Positions 44,035-52,760 of a stretch of DNA of 64,000 bases are shown here, in pieces. The notes under the pieces are model-generated. The model saw nothing but the letters and a program-made list of their open reading frames with translations. It did not search any database and had not been told where the DNA came from. The stretch covers positions 2,480,001 through 2,544,000 of the forward strand of contig NZ_CP109442.1 of NCBI RefSeq assembly GCF_036227205.1, given 5' to 3'. The stretch is from Amycolatopsis sp. NBC_01480. GTDB taxonomy: Bacteria > Actinomycetota > Actinomycetes > Mycobacteriales > Pseudonocardiaceae. Position 1 is the stretch's first letter. Each line of letters opens with the position of its first letter. The position numbers and the translations under genes were made by a program.

Positions 44035-44996
44035 GGCAGCCGCACCTCCGCGTACACCGCGCGATGGTCGGTACCCGGCACGTCCAGCACGCGGTAGTCC
44101 TGCACCGCCGCCCGCTTGTCGACCAGCACGTGGTCCAAGGTGACCAGCGGGACCCGGTCGGCGGGCCAAGTCGGCTGTAAGCCGTCGCCACGCTGATCGG
44201 CCGCGTCCTGGTAGCCGCGGGTGAGGACGGTCTGCAGGGCGGCGTGGTCGAGGGTCGCGTTGAAGTCGCCGGCCAGGATTCGCAGGCCGTGTTCGCCGGC
44301 GGCGCGGGAGAGGTCCTTGATCTCGGCTTCCCATTGGTCCGCGCCGCTGTCCGGGGACAGCGGGTGCACCGCGACCAACTCCACCGTCGTGCCCCCGCCG
44401 AGGTCGGCCAGCGCGCCGGGCTGCTTCGCGGCGGAATCGCCCGTGTAATTCTCCTCGGTGAGCGGGAAACGCGAGACGATGCCGGAGCCGTTCGCGCCGG
44501 AAGCGGGGTGCAGCACGCGGTTCGGCAGCAACGTGAACAGGCCCGCCTGGGTCAGCCCGGCGACGGCGGCCGGCGTCATCTCGAGCAGGTTGAGCACGTC
44601 GACGTGGTTGTCCCGGACCAGGTTCACGATCGCCTGCGGATCGGCCCGGCCGAGGTAGAGGTTCGACGACATCACCCGCAGCGTCTGGCCGGCGACGGCG
44701 GTCTGCTCGTCGGCCAGCACCCGCGGGCTCACGAAAACCGCCAGCAGCACCGCCATCGCGAGCGCGATCCCACCCGTCCACCAGCGGCGCAAGACGAGCG
44801 CCAGCCCGCCGAGCACCACTCCGTACACCACCGCGTACGGCGTGAGGGACAGCAGCGCCAGCGTGTACCAGCCACCGTCGTAGCCGACCGTGCGCAGGGC
44901 CGTGAGCAGCGCAAACGGCACCCCGGCGAGCAGCAGCAGGCCCGTGACCAGCCGGTTTCGCGGCCGGCGCACCCGCACCTCGTCGTCGATCACCAT
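44031..44996 (-). CDS. Membrane endonuclease/exonuclease/phosphatase family protein
   Basis: The ATG at 44996 gives 321 residues. Three TM helices lie at about 12-32, 42-62 and 70-88, followed by an outer EEP domain: VMSSNLYLGRADPQAIVNLVRDN, LNLLEMTP (metal Glu), LVAVHPLSPDSG, LAGDFNATLDH, VTLDHVLVDKR and PGTDHRAVYAEV. The enzyme would hydrolyse phosphodiesters outside the membrane. It is cotranscribed with the GNAT gene downstream. Similar three-helix EEP proteins are common in actinobacteria with no proven substrate. Confidence 0.87.
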   Translation of the reverse strand: MVIDDEVRVRRPRNRLVTGLLLLAGVPFALLTALRTVGYDGGWYTLALLSLTPYAVVYGVVLGGLALVLRRWWTGGIALAMAVLLAVFVSPRVLADEQTAVAGQTLRVMSSNLYLGRADPQAIVNLVRDNHVDVLNLLEMTPAAVAGLTQAGLFTLLPNRVLHPASGANGSGIVSRFPLTEENYTGDSAAKQPGALADLGGGTTVELVAVHPLSPDSGADQWEAEIKDLSRAAGEHGLRILAGDFNATLDHAALQTVLTRGYQDAADQRGDGLQPTWPADRVPLVTLDHVLVDKRAAVQDYRVLDVPGTDHRAVYAEVRLP

Positions 44997-45209
44997 GGCC
45001 TTGAGTATGCCGACTCCCGCTCGCCACGAGCGGGACAGCACCGTTCCTCCACCAGACCTTCACAGCGGCTGACAGCGCGCTGTGCGCGTGCTGACAGCGC
45101 CCGCCTCCACAGTGATGCCAACGCGACAGCGCAGTCTGGGGCCGAGCCCCAGACCCCAGCCGGGGGAGCCCCCTGGACCCCCAAAAGATCGTGGAGGAGG
45201 AGGCACAAA

Positions 45210-46187
45210 ATGTCGCATGCGATCCGGGCGGAAGGCCTGGTCAAGCATTTCGGGGAGACGAAGGCGCTGGACGGGGTGGACCTGGAGGTCCCGTTCGGCA
45301 AGGTGGTGGGGGTGCTCGGGCCCAACGGCGCGGGCAAGACGACGGCGGTGCGCATCCTGGCCACGCTGCTCAAGCCGGATTCCGGGCACGCCACGGTCGG
45401 GGGCTACGACGTGGTGAAGGACCCCGTCCGGGTGCGCGGCCTGATCGGGCTCACCGGGCAGTACGCGTCGGTGGACGAGGACCTCAACGGCACCGAGAAC
45501 CTGATGCTGATCGGCCGGCTGCTGGACTATTCGAGGGCCGACGCGCGGGCGCGAGCCCGGGAGCTGCTGGAGCGGTTCGAGCTGACCGACGCGGCGAAGC
45601 GCCCGGTCCGCACCTACTCCGGCGGCATGCGGCGCCGGATCGACCTGGCGGCGAGTCTGGTCGGCCGGCCCGAGGTGCTCTACCTCGACGAGCCGACCAC
45701 GGGGCTCGACCCGCACGCCCGCAACGAGGTCTGGGCGGTGGTGCGCAACCTCGTCGCCGAGGGCGCGACGGTGCTGCTCACCACGCAGTACCTCGAAGAG
45801 GCCGATCAGCTGGCCGACAAGATCACCGTCATCGACCACGGGCGCGTGGTCGCCGACGGCCGCGCGGACGAGCTGAAGCGCCGCGTCGGCGGCCAGACGT
45901 TGCAGGTCCGGCCCACGTCCATGGCCGACCTGGACGCGGTGTTCCGCATCCTGGCCACCCTCACCGGCGTGCGCCCGACCCGCGACGACGACACCGGCCT
46001 GCTCACCGCCCCGGTGTCCGACCCGGTGCTGCTGTCCACCCTCGTCCGCAAGCTGGACGAGGCCGGCATCACCTCCGACGAGCTGGCCCTGCGCCTGCCG
46101 AGCCTCGACGAGGTGTTCCTGGCGCTGACCGGCCGTACCGCCGAAGAGTCCACTTCGGACCGTTCGCTGGAAAGGACCCTGTCGTGA
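45210..46187 (+). CDS. Daunorubicin-resistance-type ABC transporter ATP-binding protein (DrrA family)
   Basis: The ATG at 45210 follows ggaggaggagg and gives 325 residues. Walker A is GPNGAGKTT near 39, the signature is YSGGMRRRIDLAASL and Walker B is VLYLDEPTTGLDPHARNEVW. The DrrA-type C-terminal domain (about residues 225-320) reads LQVRPTSMADLDAVFRILATLTGVRP. It powers export with the DrrB-like permease, whose gene overlaps it. The substrate may be an antibiotic, a lipid or a drug. No biosynthetic genes are adjacent. Confidence 0.93.
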   Translation: MSHAIRAEGLVKHFGETKALDGVDLEVPFGKVVGVLGPNGAGKTTAVRILATLLKPDSGHATVGGYDVVKDPVRVRGLIGLTGQYASVDEDLNGTENLMLIGRLLDYSRADARARARELLERFELTDAAKRPVRTYSGGMRRRIDLAASLVGRPEVLYLDEPTTGLDPHARNEVWAVVRNLVAEGATVLLTTQYLEEADQLADKITVIDHGRVVADGRADELKRRVGGQTLQVRPTSMADLDAVFRILATLTGVRPTRDDDTGLLTAPVSDPVLLSTLVRKLDEAGITSDELALRLPSLDEVFLALTGRTAEESTSDRSLERTLS

Positions 46188-46981
46188 CGACGCTGGCACT
46201 GGAGCCGCCGCGGCACATCAGCCCGGCGAAGGGGGCGCAGCACGCGCTTTCCCTGGCGTGGCGCGGAATCCTGAAGATCCGCAAGAACCCGGAGCAGCTG
46301 GCCGACGTCACCCTGATGCCGATCATCTTCCTGCTCATCTTCACCTACCTGTTCGGCAACGCCCTCGGCGGCACGATCACGAACTACCTGCAGACGCTGG
46401 TGCCCGGCGTGATCGTGATGAACATCCTGCAGGCCAGCCTGAGCGTCGGCGTCCAGCTGAACACCGACGTGAACAAGGGGGTGTTCGACCGCTTCCGCAG
46501 CATGCCGATCGCGCGGTCGGCGCCGCTGATCGGGGCGGTGCTGGCGGACGTCGTGCGCTACCTGGTCTGCCTGGCCGTGCTGATGATCGTCGCGACGGCG
46601 ATGGGCTACCGCCTGGGCACCGACCCCGGCCAGTTCGTCGTGGCGATCCTGCTGGTGGTGGCCTTCGGCCTGTCGTTCTGCTGGGCCTCGGTGTTCGTCG
46701 GGATGCTGATGAAGACCCCGGGCGCCGCGCAGGGCCTGATGTTCGTGTTCGTCATGCCGCTGACCTTCGGCAGCAACGTGTTCGTGTCCACCGCCACGAT
46801 GCCCGGTTGGCTGGCGGCCTGGGCGGACATCAGCCCGGTCAGCCTGATGGCGAACGCCCTGCGCGGCCTGATGAACGGCGGCCCGGTCGCCGGCCCGCTG
46901 AGCGGCGCGCTGGCCTGGATGGTCGGCCTGATCCTGGTCTTCTTCCCGCTGGCCACCTGGGCCTACCGCCGGCGGGTGTGA
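46184..46981 (+). CDS. ABC-2 type permease (DrrB family)
   Basis: The 265 residues start at a GTG overlapping the ATPase gene. Six TM helices are visible, beginning LADVTLMPIIFLLIFTYLFGNALGG. The conserved GVIVMNILQASLSVGVQLNTDVNKGVFDRFRSMPIARSAPLIG and the later SVFVGMLMKTPGAAQGLMFVFVMPLTFGSNVFV are the DrrB signature region. It is the membrane half of the exporter. A strong terminator follows. Confidence 0.92.
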   Translation: MTTLALEPPRHISPAKGAQHALSLAWRGILKIRKNPEQLADVTLMPIIFLLIFTYLFGNALGGTITNYLQTLVPGVIVMNILQASLSVGVQLNTDVNKGVFDRFRSMPIARSAPLIGAVLADVVRYLVCLAVLMIVATAMGYRLGTDPGQFVVAILLVVAFGLSFCWASVFVGMLMKTPGAAQGLMFVFVMPLTFGSNVFVSTATMPGWLAAWADISPVSLMANALRGLMNGGPVAGPLSGALAWMVGLILVFFPLATWAYRRRV

Positions 46982-47002
46982 AGGGGGCGGCACGGGGGTG
47001 CC

Positions 47003-47053
47003 GAAACGGGCGGTCTTCCTGGCGCGGGGGTGTCGGGAAGACCGCCCGTTTTC
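47003..47053 (+). terminator. Terminator of the DrrAB operon
   Basis: The 17-base arms gaaacgggcggtcttcc (47003-47019) and ggaagaccgcccgtttt (47036-47052) are almost perfect. The downstream arm runs into four T. It begins 22 bases after the permease stop. Confidence 0.75.
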
Positions 47054-47064
47054 ACGTGCCAGCA

Positions 47065-47119
47065 TGCTCTGAAGGCCACCTTCAGGGCATGTACGACTCT
47101 CATGGTGGCCTTCAGAGCA
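47065..47119. repeat. Hairpin element between DrrB and SARP genes (related to the repeated hairpins)
   Basis: Perfect 16-base arms tgctctgaaggccacc (47065-47080) and ggtggccttcagagca (47104-47119) enclose 23 bases. It lies directly beside the DrrAB terminator and 26 bases from the converging SARP gene stop. The arms end in ccacc/ggtgg in the same place where three other elements of this window have ttacc/ggtaa. Confidence 0.6.
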
Positions 47120-47144
47120 CCAGCGCGCTGACCGGGGCCGCCAC

Positions 47145-50100
47145 TCAGATGGCAACGTCCACTTCGGACATCAGCCAAGCGATCCCGTCCACACGAGGCA
47201 ACGCCCGCACCTCCGCCACGATCTCGCCATACCGCGGCCCCAACGCCGCCTCCAACTCGCCGATCAGCATGACCACCTCGGGGTTGCCGAGATCGAACCG
47301 CCCGCGGGCCGAGGCCGACAAGCCGAGCAGGCGGGCGGCGGCCTCGGTCCGGCCCTGCTGGAAGCGGATCTGCGCGAACAGCTCGACCACCTGGGCCAGG
47401 TCCGGCATGTCCGAACGGCGGGCGATGGACCGGACGGCCGCCGCCGCGCCGATTTCCGCGAGGTCCGGATTACCCTCGGTCAGGTGGATCGCCGCGGTGT
47501 AGAGGCCCAGCCACTCCGTTTCGAAGTCGCTGGGGAACGGCCAGTTCCCGGCCATCGACTCGATCTCGCGCACCATGGCCCAGGCCTCGGGCACCCGCTT
47601 CTCGCGCAGCAGGATCTCGGCCCGGCCGAAGGACAGGATCATCAGCAGCTGACGATTCCCCGCCGCGTAACGCTCGGCGGCCTCCAGCTCCCGCCAGGCC
47701 CCGGCGTGGTCCCCGGCGCGGGACCGCTCGATGGCCAGCCGCCACCACTGCTGCACCGCGTCGTCGTCCGAGCGCAGTTCCAGGGCCAGCCGCAGACCCT
47801 CGGTGTAGGCCGCGATGGCGCCTTCACGATCGCCGCGCTGCGAAAGGCTGCTCGCGCGGAAGCTCAGCGTCATGGCCAGGCCCCACCGGTCCCCGACCGC
47901 CGCGAACCCCGCGTGCGCCTCCTCGCGTGAGCGTTCCGCCGCGTCCAGCTCGCCGAGGTCGCTGAGCAGGAAGCTCTCCGCCCAGCGGCCCGCCGCCTTG
48001 CCCCACTCGTCCGACGTGCCCAGCGCCCGCTCGATCTCCCGGCGGGCCAGGTCCCGATGTCCACTGAGGAACGCCACCATCGGCAGCGCGACGCACAGCC
48101 AGGGGTTCCGGTCCACCGCGCCGGCGCGGACGCACTCGTCGATCAGCTCCGCCGCGCCCTCCAGCTGCTGCGGCCCCATCACCGCCTGCATCATCATCCG
48201 GATCAGCCGCAGCCCGGCCGAGGTGTCCGCGGGCAGCCGGTCGCCGAAGGCCAGCACCTCCTCGGAGTAGGCCCGCGCCCGCTCGCTCTGGCCGAGAATC
48301 GTGAGGTACCAGACCAGACCGAAGAGCAGCCGGCCGGACGAATCGGCGTCGGAGGTCTCGATGGCCGCGCGCAGCGCACCGGTCAGGTTGTCGTTCTCCC
48401 GCTCGTAGATGTCGATCGCCTCGAGCTGGGCGGACGAGCGCAGCATCGGGTCGAGGCGCTCGGCCAGGTCGAGGTAGTAGCGCACCATCGAGGCCTGCAG
48501 CGCCGCCCGCTCGCCCGAGTCGACGAGCCGCTCGGTCGCGTAGACCCGCAGCGTTTCGAGCATCCGGTACCGCTGCTCGCCGCCGACGTCGATCGTGTCC
48601 ACAATGGACTTCTCCAGCAGTGAGCCCAGCACGTAGCCGATCTCCCCGGCGGGCAGCTGCTCGTCGGCGCAGACCTGCTCCACGGCGGTCTCGTCGAACG
48701 TCGCCGCGAACACCGCGAGCCGGCGGGCGAGCATCACCTCGGCGTCGGTGAGCAGGTCCCAGCTCCACTCGACGACGGCGCGCAGCGTCCGCTGGCGCGG
48801 CAAGGCGGTGCGGCTACCGGAGGTGAGCAGGCGGAACCGGTCGTCGAGGCGCTCGGCGATCCGGGCCACGGGCATGGACCGCAGCCGCGCCGCGGCCAGC
48901 TCCAGCGCGAGCGGCATCCCGTCGAGCCGGCGGCAGATCTGCGTCACGGCGTCCACTGTGGACTCGTTCAGGGTGAAATCCGGCCGGACGGCGACGGCGC
49001 GGTCCAGGAACAGCCGGGCCGAGTCCAGCACCCCCACCTCGCCCGGCGACGCCGATTCCGCCGGCACCGCCAGCGGGCCGAGCGGGCACAGCGCCTCCCC
49101 GGTGATCGCGAGCGGCTCCCGGCTGGTGGCGAGGATGCGCAGCCCAGGCACGCGGCGCAGCAGATCGTCGGCCAGCTGCGCGGCGACCTCCACCACGTGC
49201 TCGCAATTGTCCAGCACCAGCAACGAATCCCCGCCGGCGAGCGCCTCCACGGCATGGTCCATCAGGTCCACCGGCCGGCGCAGCACCTCGGACTCGCCGG
49301 CCCGGATGTCGCGGACCTCGAGCGCGGTGAGCAACGCGCCCAGCACGTCGTGCGAATCGCGGACGCCGGCCAGTGGCACGAACCAGACGCGGCCACGGCC
49401 GTGCGCGGGATGCCGCGAGGCCGCCTCGGTCGCCAGCCGGGTCTTGCCCGCGCCGCCGGGCCCGACCAGCGTCACCAGCCGCGATCCCGCCAGCAGCTCG
49501 GCCAGCAGCTTGAGCTCGTCGTCACGGCCGACGAAGCTGGTGAGCCGCATCGGCAGCCGGTCCGCGGCCGGGGCGGCGGGAGCGAACTCGCCGCGCAACG
49601 CCTGGAGGTGCACCTCCTGCAGCTCCGCCGACGGGTCGACGCCCAGCTCGTCGGCAAGCGTCGTCCGCAGCGCGGCGTAAACGGCGAGCGCGTCGGCCTG
49701 CCGCCCGGCCGCGCACAGCGCCCGGATCCGCAGGCCCGCCAAGCGCTCTCGCAACGGGTGCGCCTCGGCCGCCGTGGTGAGGTCGGCGAGCACCTCGGCG
49801 TGCCCACCCAGGCGCAGTTCGGCCTCGAACCGGTCTTCGGCGACCTCCGTGCGCAGCTCCTCCAGCCGCGTCGCGGGCGCGGCCGCGAAGGGCGCGTCGA
49901 GGACGTCGGCCAATGCGTCGCCGTGCCACAGGCCGAGGGCTTCACGCAGCAGCTCGGCCGCGCGGGTGTCGTGGCCCGCGGAAAGCTCGCGCCGTCCTTC
50001 GGCCGCCAGGCGTTCGAACCGGTGCACGTCCACGGCCCGCGCTTCGAGTGCCAGCCGGTAACCGCCGGAGCCGGACTCCAGCTCGGCGCCGGCCGGCCGC

Positions 50101-50321
50101 AGCGCCCGGCGCAGCCGCGAGACCAGCGATTGCAGCGCGTTCGCGGCGTCCGAGGGCGGCTCGTCACCCCAGAGGCCGTCGATCAGCGCCTCCGCGGAAA
50201 CGGCCCGGCCGACGTCCAGCGCGAGCCGGGCCAGGAGCATGCGAAGGCGGGCCCCGCCGATGTCGATCGGGGTGCCGTCTTCACCGACCGCGCGCAGCGG
50301 TCCCAGCAGCGCCAGGCGCAT
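47145..50321 (-). CDS. AfsR/SARP family transcriptional regulator with ATPase and TPR-like domains
   Basis: I chose ATG 50321, preceded by ggaaag, giving 1058 residues. The order is an OmpR-like DNA-binding domain at 1-85 (RLALLGPLRAVGEDG...LQSLVSRLRRALRP) and a BTAD at about 90-245 with the typical LYAALRTTLADELGVDPSAEL. An NB-ARC/STAND ATPase follows, with Walker A LVTLVGPGGAGKTRLATEAA near 285 and LLVLDNCEHV as Walker B, and then a long helical repeat region to the end. Such regulators activate secondary metabolism after ATP-dependent oligomerisation. It is divergent from an M1 peptidase gene and converges with the DrrAB exporter, whose expression it may affect. No biosynthetic cluster is adjacent. 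Confidence 0.92.
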   Translation of the reverse strand: MRLALLGPLRAVGEDGTPIDIGGARLRMLLARLALDVGRAVSAEALIDGLWGDEPPSDAANALQSLVSRLRRALRPAGAELESGSGGYRLALEARAVDVHRFERLAAEGRRELSAGHDTRAAELLREALGLWHGDALADVLDAPFAAAPATRLEELRTEVAEDRFEAELRLGGHAEVLADLTTAAEAHPLRERLAGLRIRALCAAGRQADALAVYAALRTTLADELGVDPSAELQEVHLQALRGEFAPAAPAADRLPMRLTSFVGRDDELKLLAELLAGSRLVTLVGPGGAGKTRLATEAASRHPAHGRGRVWFVPLAGVRDSHDVLGALLTALEVRDIRAGESEVLRRPVDLMDHAVEALAGGDSLLVLDNCEHVVEVAAQLADDLLRRVPGLRILATSREPLAITGEALCPLGPLAVPAESASPGEVGVLDSARLFLDRAVAVRPDFTLNESTVDAVTQICRRLDGMPLALELAAARLRSMPVARIAERLDDRFRLLTSGSRTALPRQRTLRAVVEWSWDLLTDAEVMLARRLAVFAATFDETAVEQVCADEQLPAGEIGYVLGSLLEKSIVDTIDVGGEQRYRMLETLRVYATERLVDSGERAALQASMVRYYLDLAERLDPMLRSSAQLEAIDIYERENDNLTGALRAAIETSDADSSGRLLFGLVWYLTILGQSERARAYSEEVLAFGDRLPADTSAGLRLIRMMMQAVMGPQQLEGAAELIDECVRAGAVDRNPWLCVALPMVAFLSGHRDLARREIERALGTSDEWGKAAGRWAESFLLSDLGELDAAERSREEAHAGFAAVGDRWGLAMTLSFRASSLSQRGDREGAIAAYTEGLRLALELRSDDDAVQQWWRLAIERSRAGDHAGAWRELEAAERYAAGNRQLLMILSFGRAEILLREKRVPEAWAMVREIESMAGNWPFPSDFETEWLGLYTAAIHLTEGNPDLAEIGAAAAVRSIARRSDMPDLAQVVELFAQIRFQQGRTEAAARLLGLSASARGRFDLGNPEVVMLIGELEAALGPRYGEIVAEVRALPRVDGIAWLMSEVDVAI

Positions 50322-50489
50322 GACACCAGCTTTCCAGACGCTCGCCCGGACGGAGCAGGAACGGCCGGGCGGGAACCGACGGAAGTGTGGACTTTTACGA
50401 CAAACCACCCTAACCAGCTCAGGAAGGCCCGGGCCGGGCGATAAGTTGCAGCCGGGTTCCACGCAGCAGATGTGCAGACAGGAGCGTCC

Positions 50490-51935
50490 ATGACTTTGCA
50501 GCACCGCTGGCGTCGTCCGGCCGTGATGGCGGCGGCCACGCTGGCCGCGCTCAGCCTGAGCAGCGGGGTCGCCTCGGCAGGCCAGGACGGCTGGGGCGCG
50601 CCGACGCCCGGGTCCGACGGCGCCGGCGACAGCTACTACCCGCAGGACGGCAACGGCGGCTACGACGTCGCCGACTACGACCTCAAGGTCGGTTACGCGC
50701 CGGACACCCACCAGCTGACCGGCCTGCAGACGATCTCCGCCCGCGCCACGCAGTCGCTCAGCTCGTTCGACCTCGACCTGAACGGCCTCACCGTCGACTC
50801 GGTGAAGGTCGACGGGCGCTCCGCGGAGTTCAGCCGCACCGGCGTCCACGAGCTGGTGATCAAGCCGTCCCGGCCGCTGTACCGCGGCCAGCAGTTCCGG
50901 ACCGTCATCGCCTACCACGGTGTGCCGGCGCCGATCCAGGACCCGTCGCTGGGCGCGAACGGCTGGCAGTTCGGCAAGTCCGGCGGCGCGTTCGTCGCGG
51001 GCGAGCCGAAGTCGGCCGCCACCTGGTACCCGGTCAACGACACCCCGCGCGACAAGGCGACGTTCCACCTCGCCATCACCGTCCCGGACGAGTGGGGCGT
51101 GATCGCGAACGGCCGTGAGCTCGGCTCGCACAAGACGGCGAACGGCACCACCCACACCTGGGCCGAGTCGACGCCCGTGGCGCCGTACATGACCACCGTC
51201 GCCATCGACAAGTGGACGTTCGACCGGCAGCAGCGCCAGGACGGCACCCCGATCGTCAGCGCGTTCGCGCCCGGCACGCCCGATGCCACCAAGCAGGCCG
51301 AGGCGAAGCTGCCGGAGATCCTCGACTTCCTGGAGTCGAAGTTCGGCAAGTACCCGGTGGACGCCGCGGGCGGCATCTTCCTGGCCGAGCCCATCGGATT
51401 CTCGCTGGAGACGCTGAGCCGGCCGATCTACTCGGGCCGCGCGGGCAACGTCGACACGATCGTCCACGAGAACGCGCACCAGTGGTACGGCGACACCGTG
51501 GCCGTGGACCACTGGAAGGACGTCTGCCTCAACGAGTGCTTCGCCTCGTACGCGGAGTGGCTGTGGTCGCAGGCCAAGGACGGGGTCGACCTCGACGCCC
51601 AGTACCTCAACCAGGTCAAGACCGCGAGCACCGCGTTCTGGAACGGCAAGCTGTACGACATGGGCCCGGGCAACGAGTTCACCTACGTGTACTCGAAGGG
51701 CCCGCTCGCGCTGCACGCGCTGTCCAAGTACATGGGCCAGGCCGCGTTCGACCGCGTGCTGAAGACCTGGAACAGCTTGCACCACAACGGAAACGCGAGC
51801 ATGCAGGAGTTCCAGCACTACGCGGAGTCGGTGTCGCACAAGAACCTGCAGGGGTTCTTCGACGCGTGGATCTACGGCAACGGCAAGCCGGCCGACCAGT
51901 ACCTCTACCCGGGCGACCTCAAGCCCACCGCCTGA
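50490..51935 (+). CDS. Short M1 family metallopeptidase, secreted
   Basis: The ATG at 50490 follows aggagcg; the 481 residues start with a signal peptide cleaved near AGVASA-GQD. The sequence parallels the lipoprotein paralogue at 39290, including DGNGGYDVADYDLKVGY, the zinc motif HENAHQWYGDTV and CLNECFASYAEWLW, and the FSLETLSRP loop in place of GAMEN. It is soluble rather than lipid-anchored, as it has no lipobox Cys. It probably acts as an exported aminopeptidase. It is divergent from the SARP gene. Confidence 0.88.
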   Translation: MTLQHRWRRPAVMAAATLAALSLSSGVASAGQDGWGAPTPGSDGAGDSYYPQDGNGGYDVADYDLKVGYAPDTHQLTGLQTISARATQSLSSFDLDLNGLTVDSVKVDGRSAEFSRTGVHELVIKPSRPLYRGQQFRTVIAYHGVPAPIQDPSLGANGWQFGKSGGAFVAGEPKSAATWYPVNDTPRDKATFHLAITVPDEWGVIANGRELGSHKTANGTTHTWAESTPVAPYMTTVAIDKWTFDRQQRQDGTPIVSAFAPGTPDATKQAEAKLPEILDFLESKFGKYPVDAAGGIFLAEPIGFSLETLSRPIYSGRAGNVDTIVHENAHQWYGDTVAVDHWKDVCLNECFASYAEWLWSQAKDGVDLDAQYLNQVKTASTAFWNGKLYDMGPGNEFTYVYSKGPLALHALSKYMGQAAFDRVLKTWNSLHHNGNASMQEFQHYAESVSHKNLQGFFDAWIYGNGKPADQYLYPGDLKPTA

Positions 51936-51951
51936 TCCCGCCCGAGGAGTT

Positions 51952-52004
51952 GCCGTCAAGGACTCCTTACCCGCGTCCTACGCTGGTAAGGAGTCCTTGA
52001 CGGC
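51952..52004. repeat. Hairpin element, family member 2
   Basis: Perfect 20-base arms lie at 51952-51971 and 51985-52004 with a 13-base loop carrying an inner gcgt/acgc stem. The layout is identical to the element at 38424-38474. The central arm differs by paired changes (gg-cc to ga-ct, with the complement on the other arm). It follows the M1 peptidase stop by 16 bases. Confidence 0.72.
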
Positions 52005-52023
52005 GTTCAGAGGGAGGGCACGG

Positions 52024-52653
52024 ATGACGGTGCTGCTGACGGGGTTCGAACCGTTCGGTGGTTCGGGGACCAACCCGTCCTGGGAGGCGGTCTCCCTGGT
52101 GGCCGCGCGGCGTGACGACGTGGTGGCCGTGGAGCTGCCCTGTGCCTTCGACGCGTCGCTGCCCGCGCTCCGGGCGGCGATCGAGCGGCACCGGCCGGAG
52201 GTCGTCGTCTGCGTCGGCCAGGCCGGCGGCCGCGCGGACGTGACGCCGGAGCGCGTCGCGATCAACCTCGTCGACGCCCGCATCCCGGACAACGCCGGCG
52301 CGCAGCCGGTGGACGTGCCCGTGGTCGAAGGCGGCCCGGCGGCGTACTTCACGTCGCTGCCGGTGAAGGCCGCGGTGGCGGCGATCCGCGCGGCGGACGT
52401 GCCCGGCTCGGTTTCGCACACCGCCGGGACGTACGTGTGCAACCAGGTCTTCTACGGCCTGATGCACCTGCTGGCCACGGACTTCCCCGGGCTGCGCGGC
52501 GGTTTTGTGCACGTGCCGTCCTCACCGGACCAGGTCGCCGACGGCGAGCCGAGCCTGCCGGTCGAGCAGTCGGCCACGGCGCTGAACGCGGTGGTCGACA
52601 CGGTCCTGTCCGTACGCGAAGACCTCACGGTGTCCGCCGGGACGCTGAACTAA
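52024..52653 (+). CDS. pcp: Pyroglutamyl-peptidase I
   Basis: The ATG at 52024 follows ggagggc; the 209 residues match C15 peptidases. The catalytic Glu is in VTPERVAINLVDARIPDN, Cys in AGTYVCNQVFYGLMH and His in GGFVHVPSSP. It removes N-terminal pyroglutamate from peptides. The N-terminus VLLTGFEPFGGSGTNPSW is the family signature. The hairpin element just upstream separates it from the M1 gene. Confidence 0.95.
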   Translation: MTVLLTGFEPFGGSGTNPSWEAVSLVAARRDDVVAVELPCAFDASLPALRAAIERHRPEVVVCVGQAGGRADVTPERVAINLVDARIPDNAGAQPVDVPVVEGGPAAYFTSLPVKAAVAAIRAADVPGSVSHTAGTYVCNQVFYGLMHLLATDFPGLRGGFVHVPSSPDQVADGEPSLPVEQSATALNAVVDTVLSVREDLTVSAGTLN

Positions 52654-52671
52654 GTCGTGCCGGCTCGGTGT

Positions 52672-52720
52672 AGCGGATGACGCTTTCACCGCGCTCAGCG
52701 CAGGTAAAGCGTCATCCGCT
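52672..52720. repeat. Hairpin element, family member 3
   Basis: The arms 52672-52690 (agcggatgacgctttcacc) and 52703-52720 (ggtaaagcgtcatccgct) pair with a single bulged C. The loop between them holds an inner gcgct/agcgc stem. It has the same plan and edges as the elements at 38424 and 51952. It lies between the pyroglutamyl peptidase gene and the converging Hsp70 gene. Confidence 0.7.
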
Positions 52721-52760
52721 GCCCGCGGCAGCTGTGAGACCAGCGTCCTGGAGACCCGCC

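Noticed and set aside
44244..45209. 5' extension of the DrrA-like gene
   Set aside because: It is antisense to the endonuclease gene; the ATG at 45210 has a strong ribosome site and starts the ABC domain.
50322..51959. N-terminal extension of the SARP regulator giving 1604 residues
   Set aside because: The extra sequence is antisense to the M1 peptidase gene; the natural SARP N-terminus (RLALLGPL) begins at ATG 50321 with its own ribosome site.
52672..52720. Hairpins as CRISPR repeats
   Set aside because: Copies are single, far apart and have different sequences; there are no spacers or cas genes.
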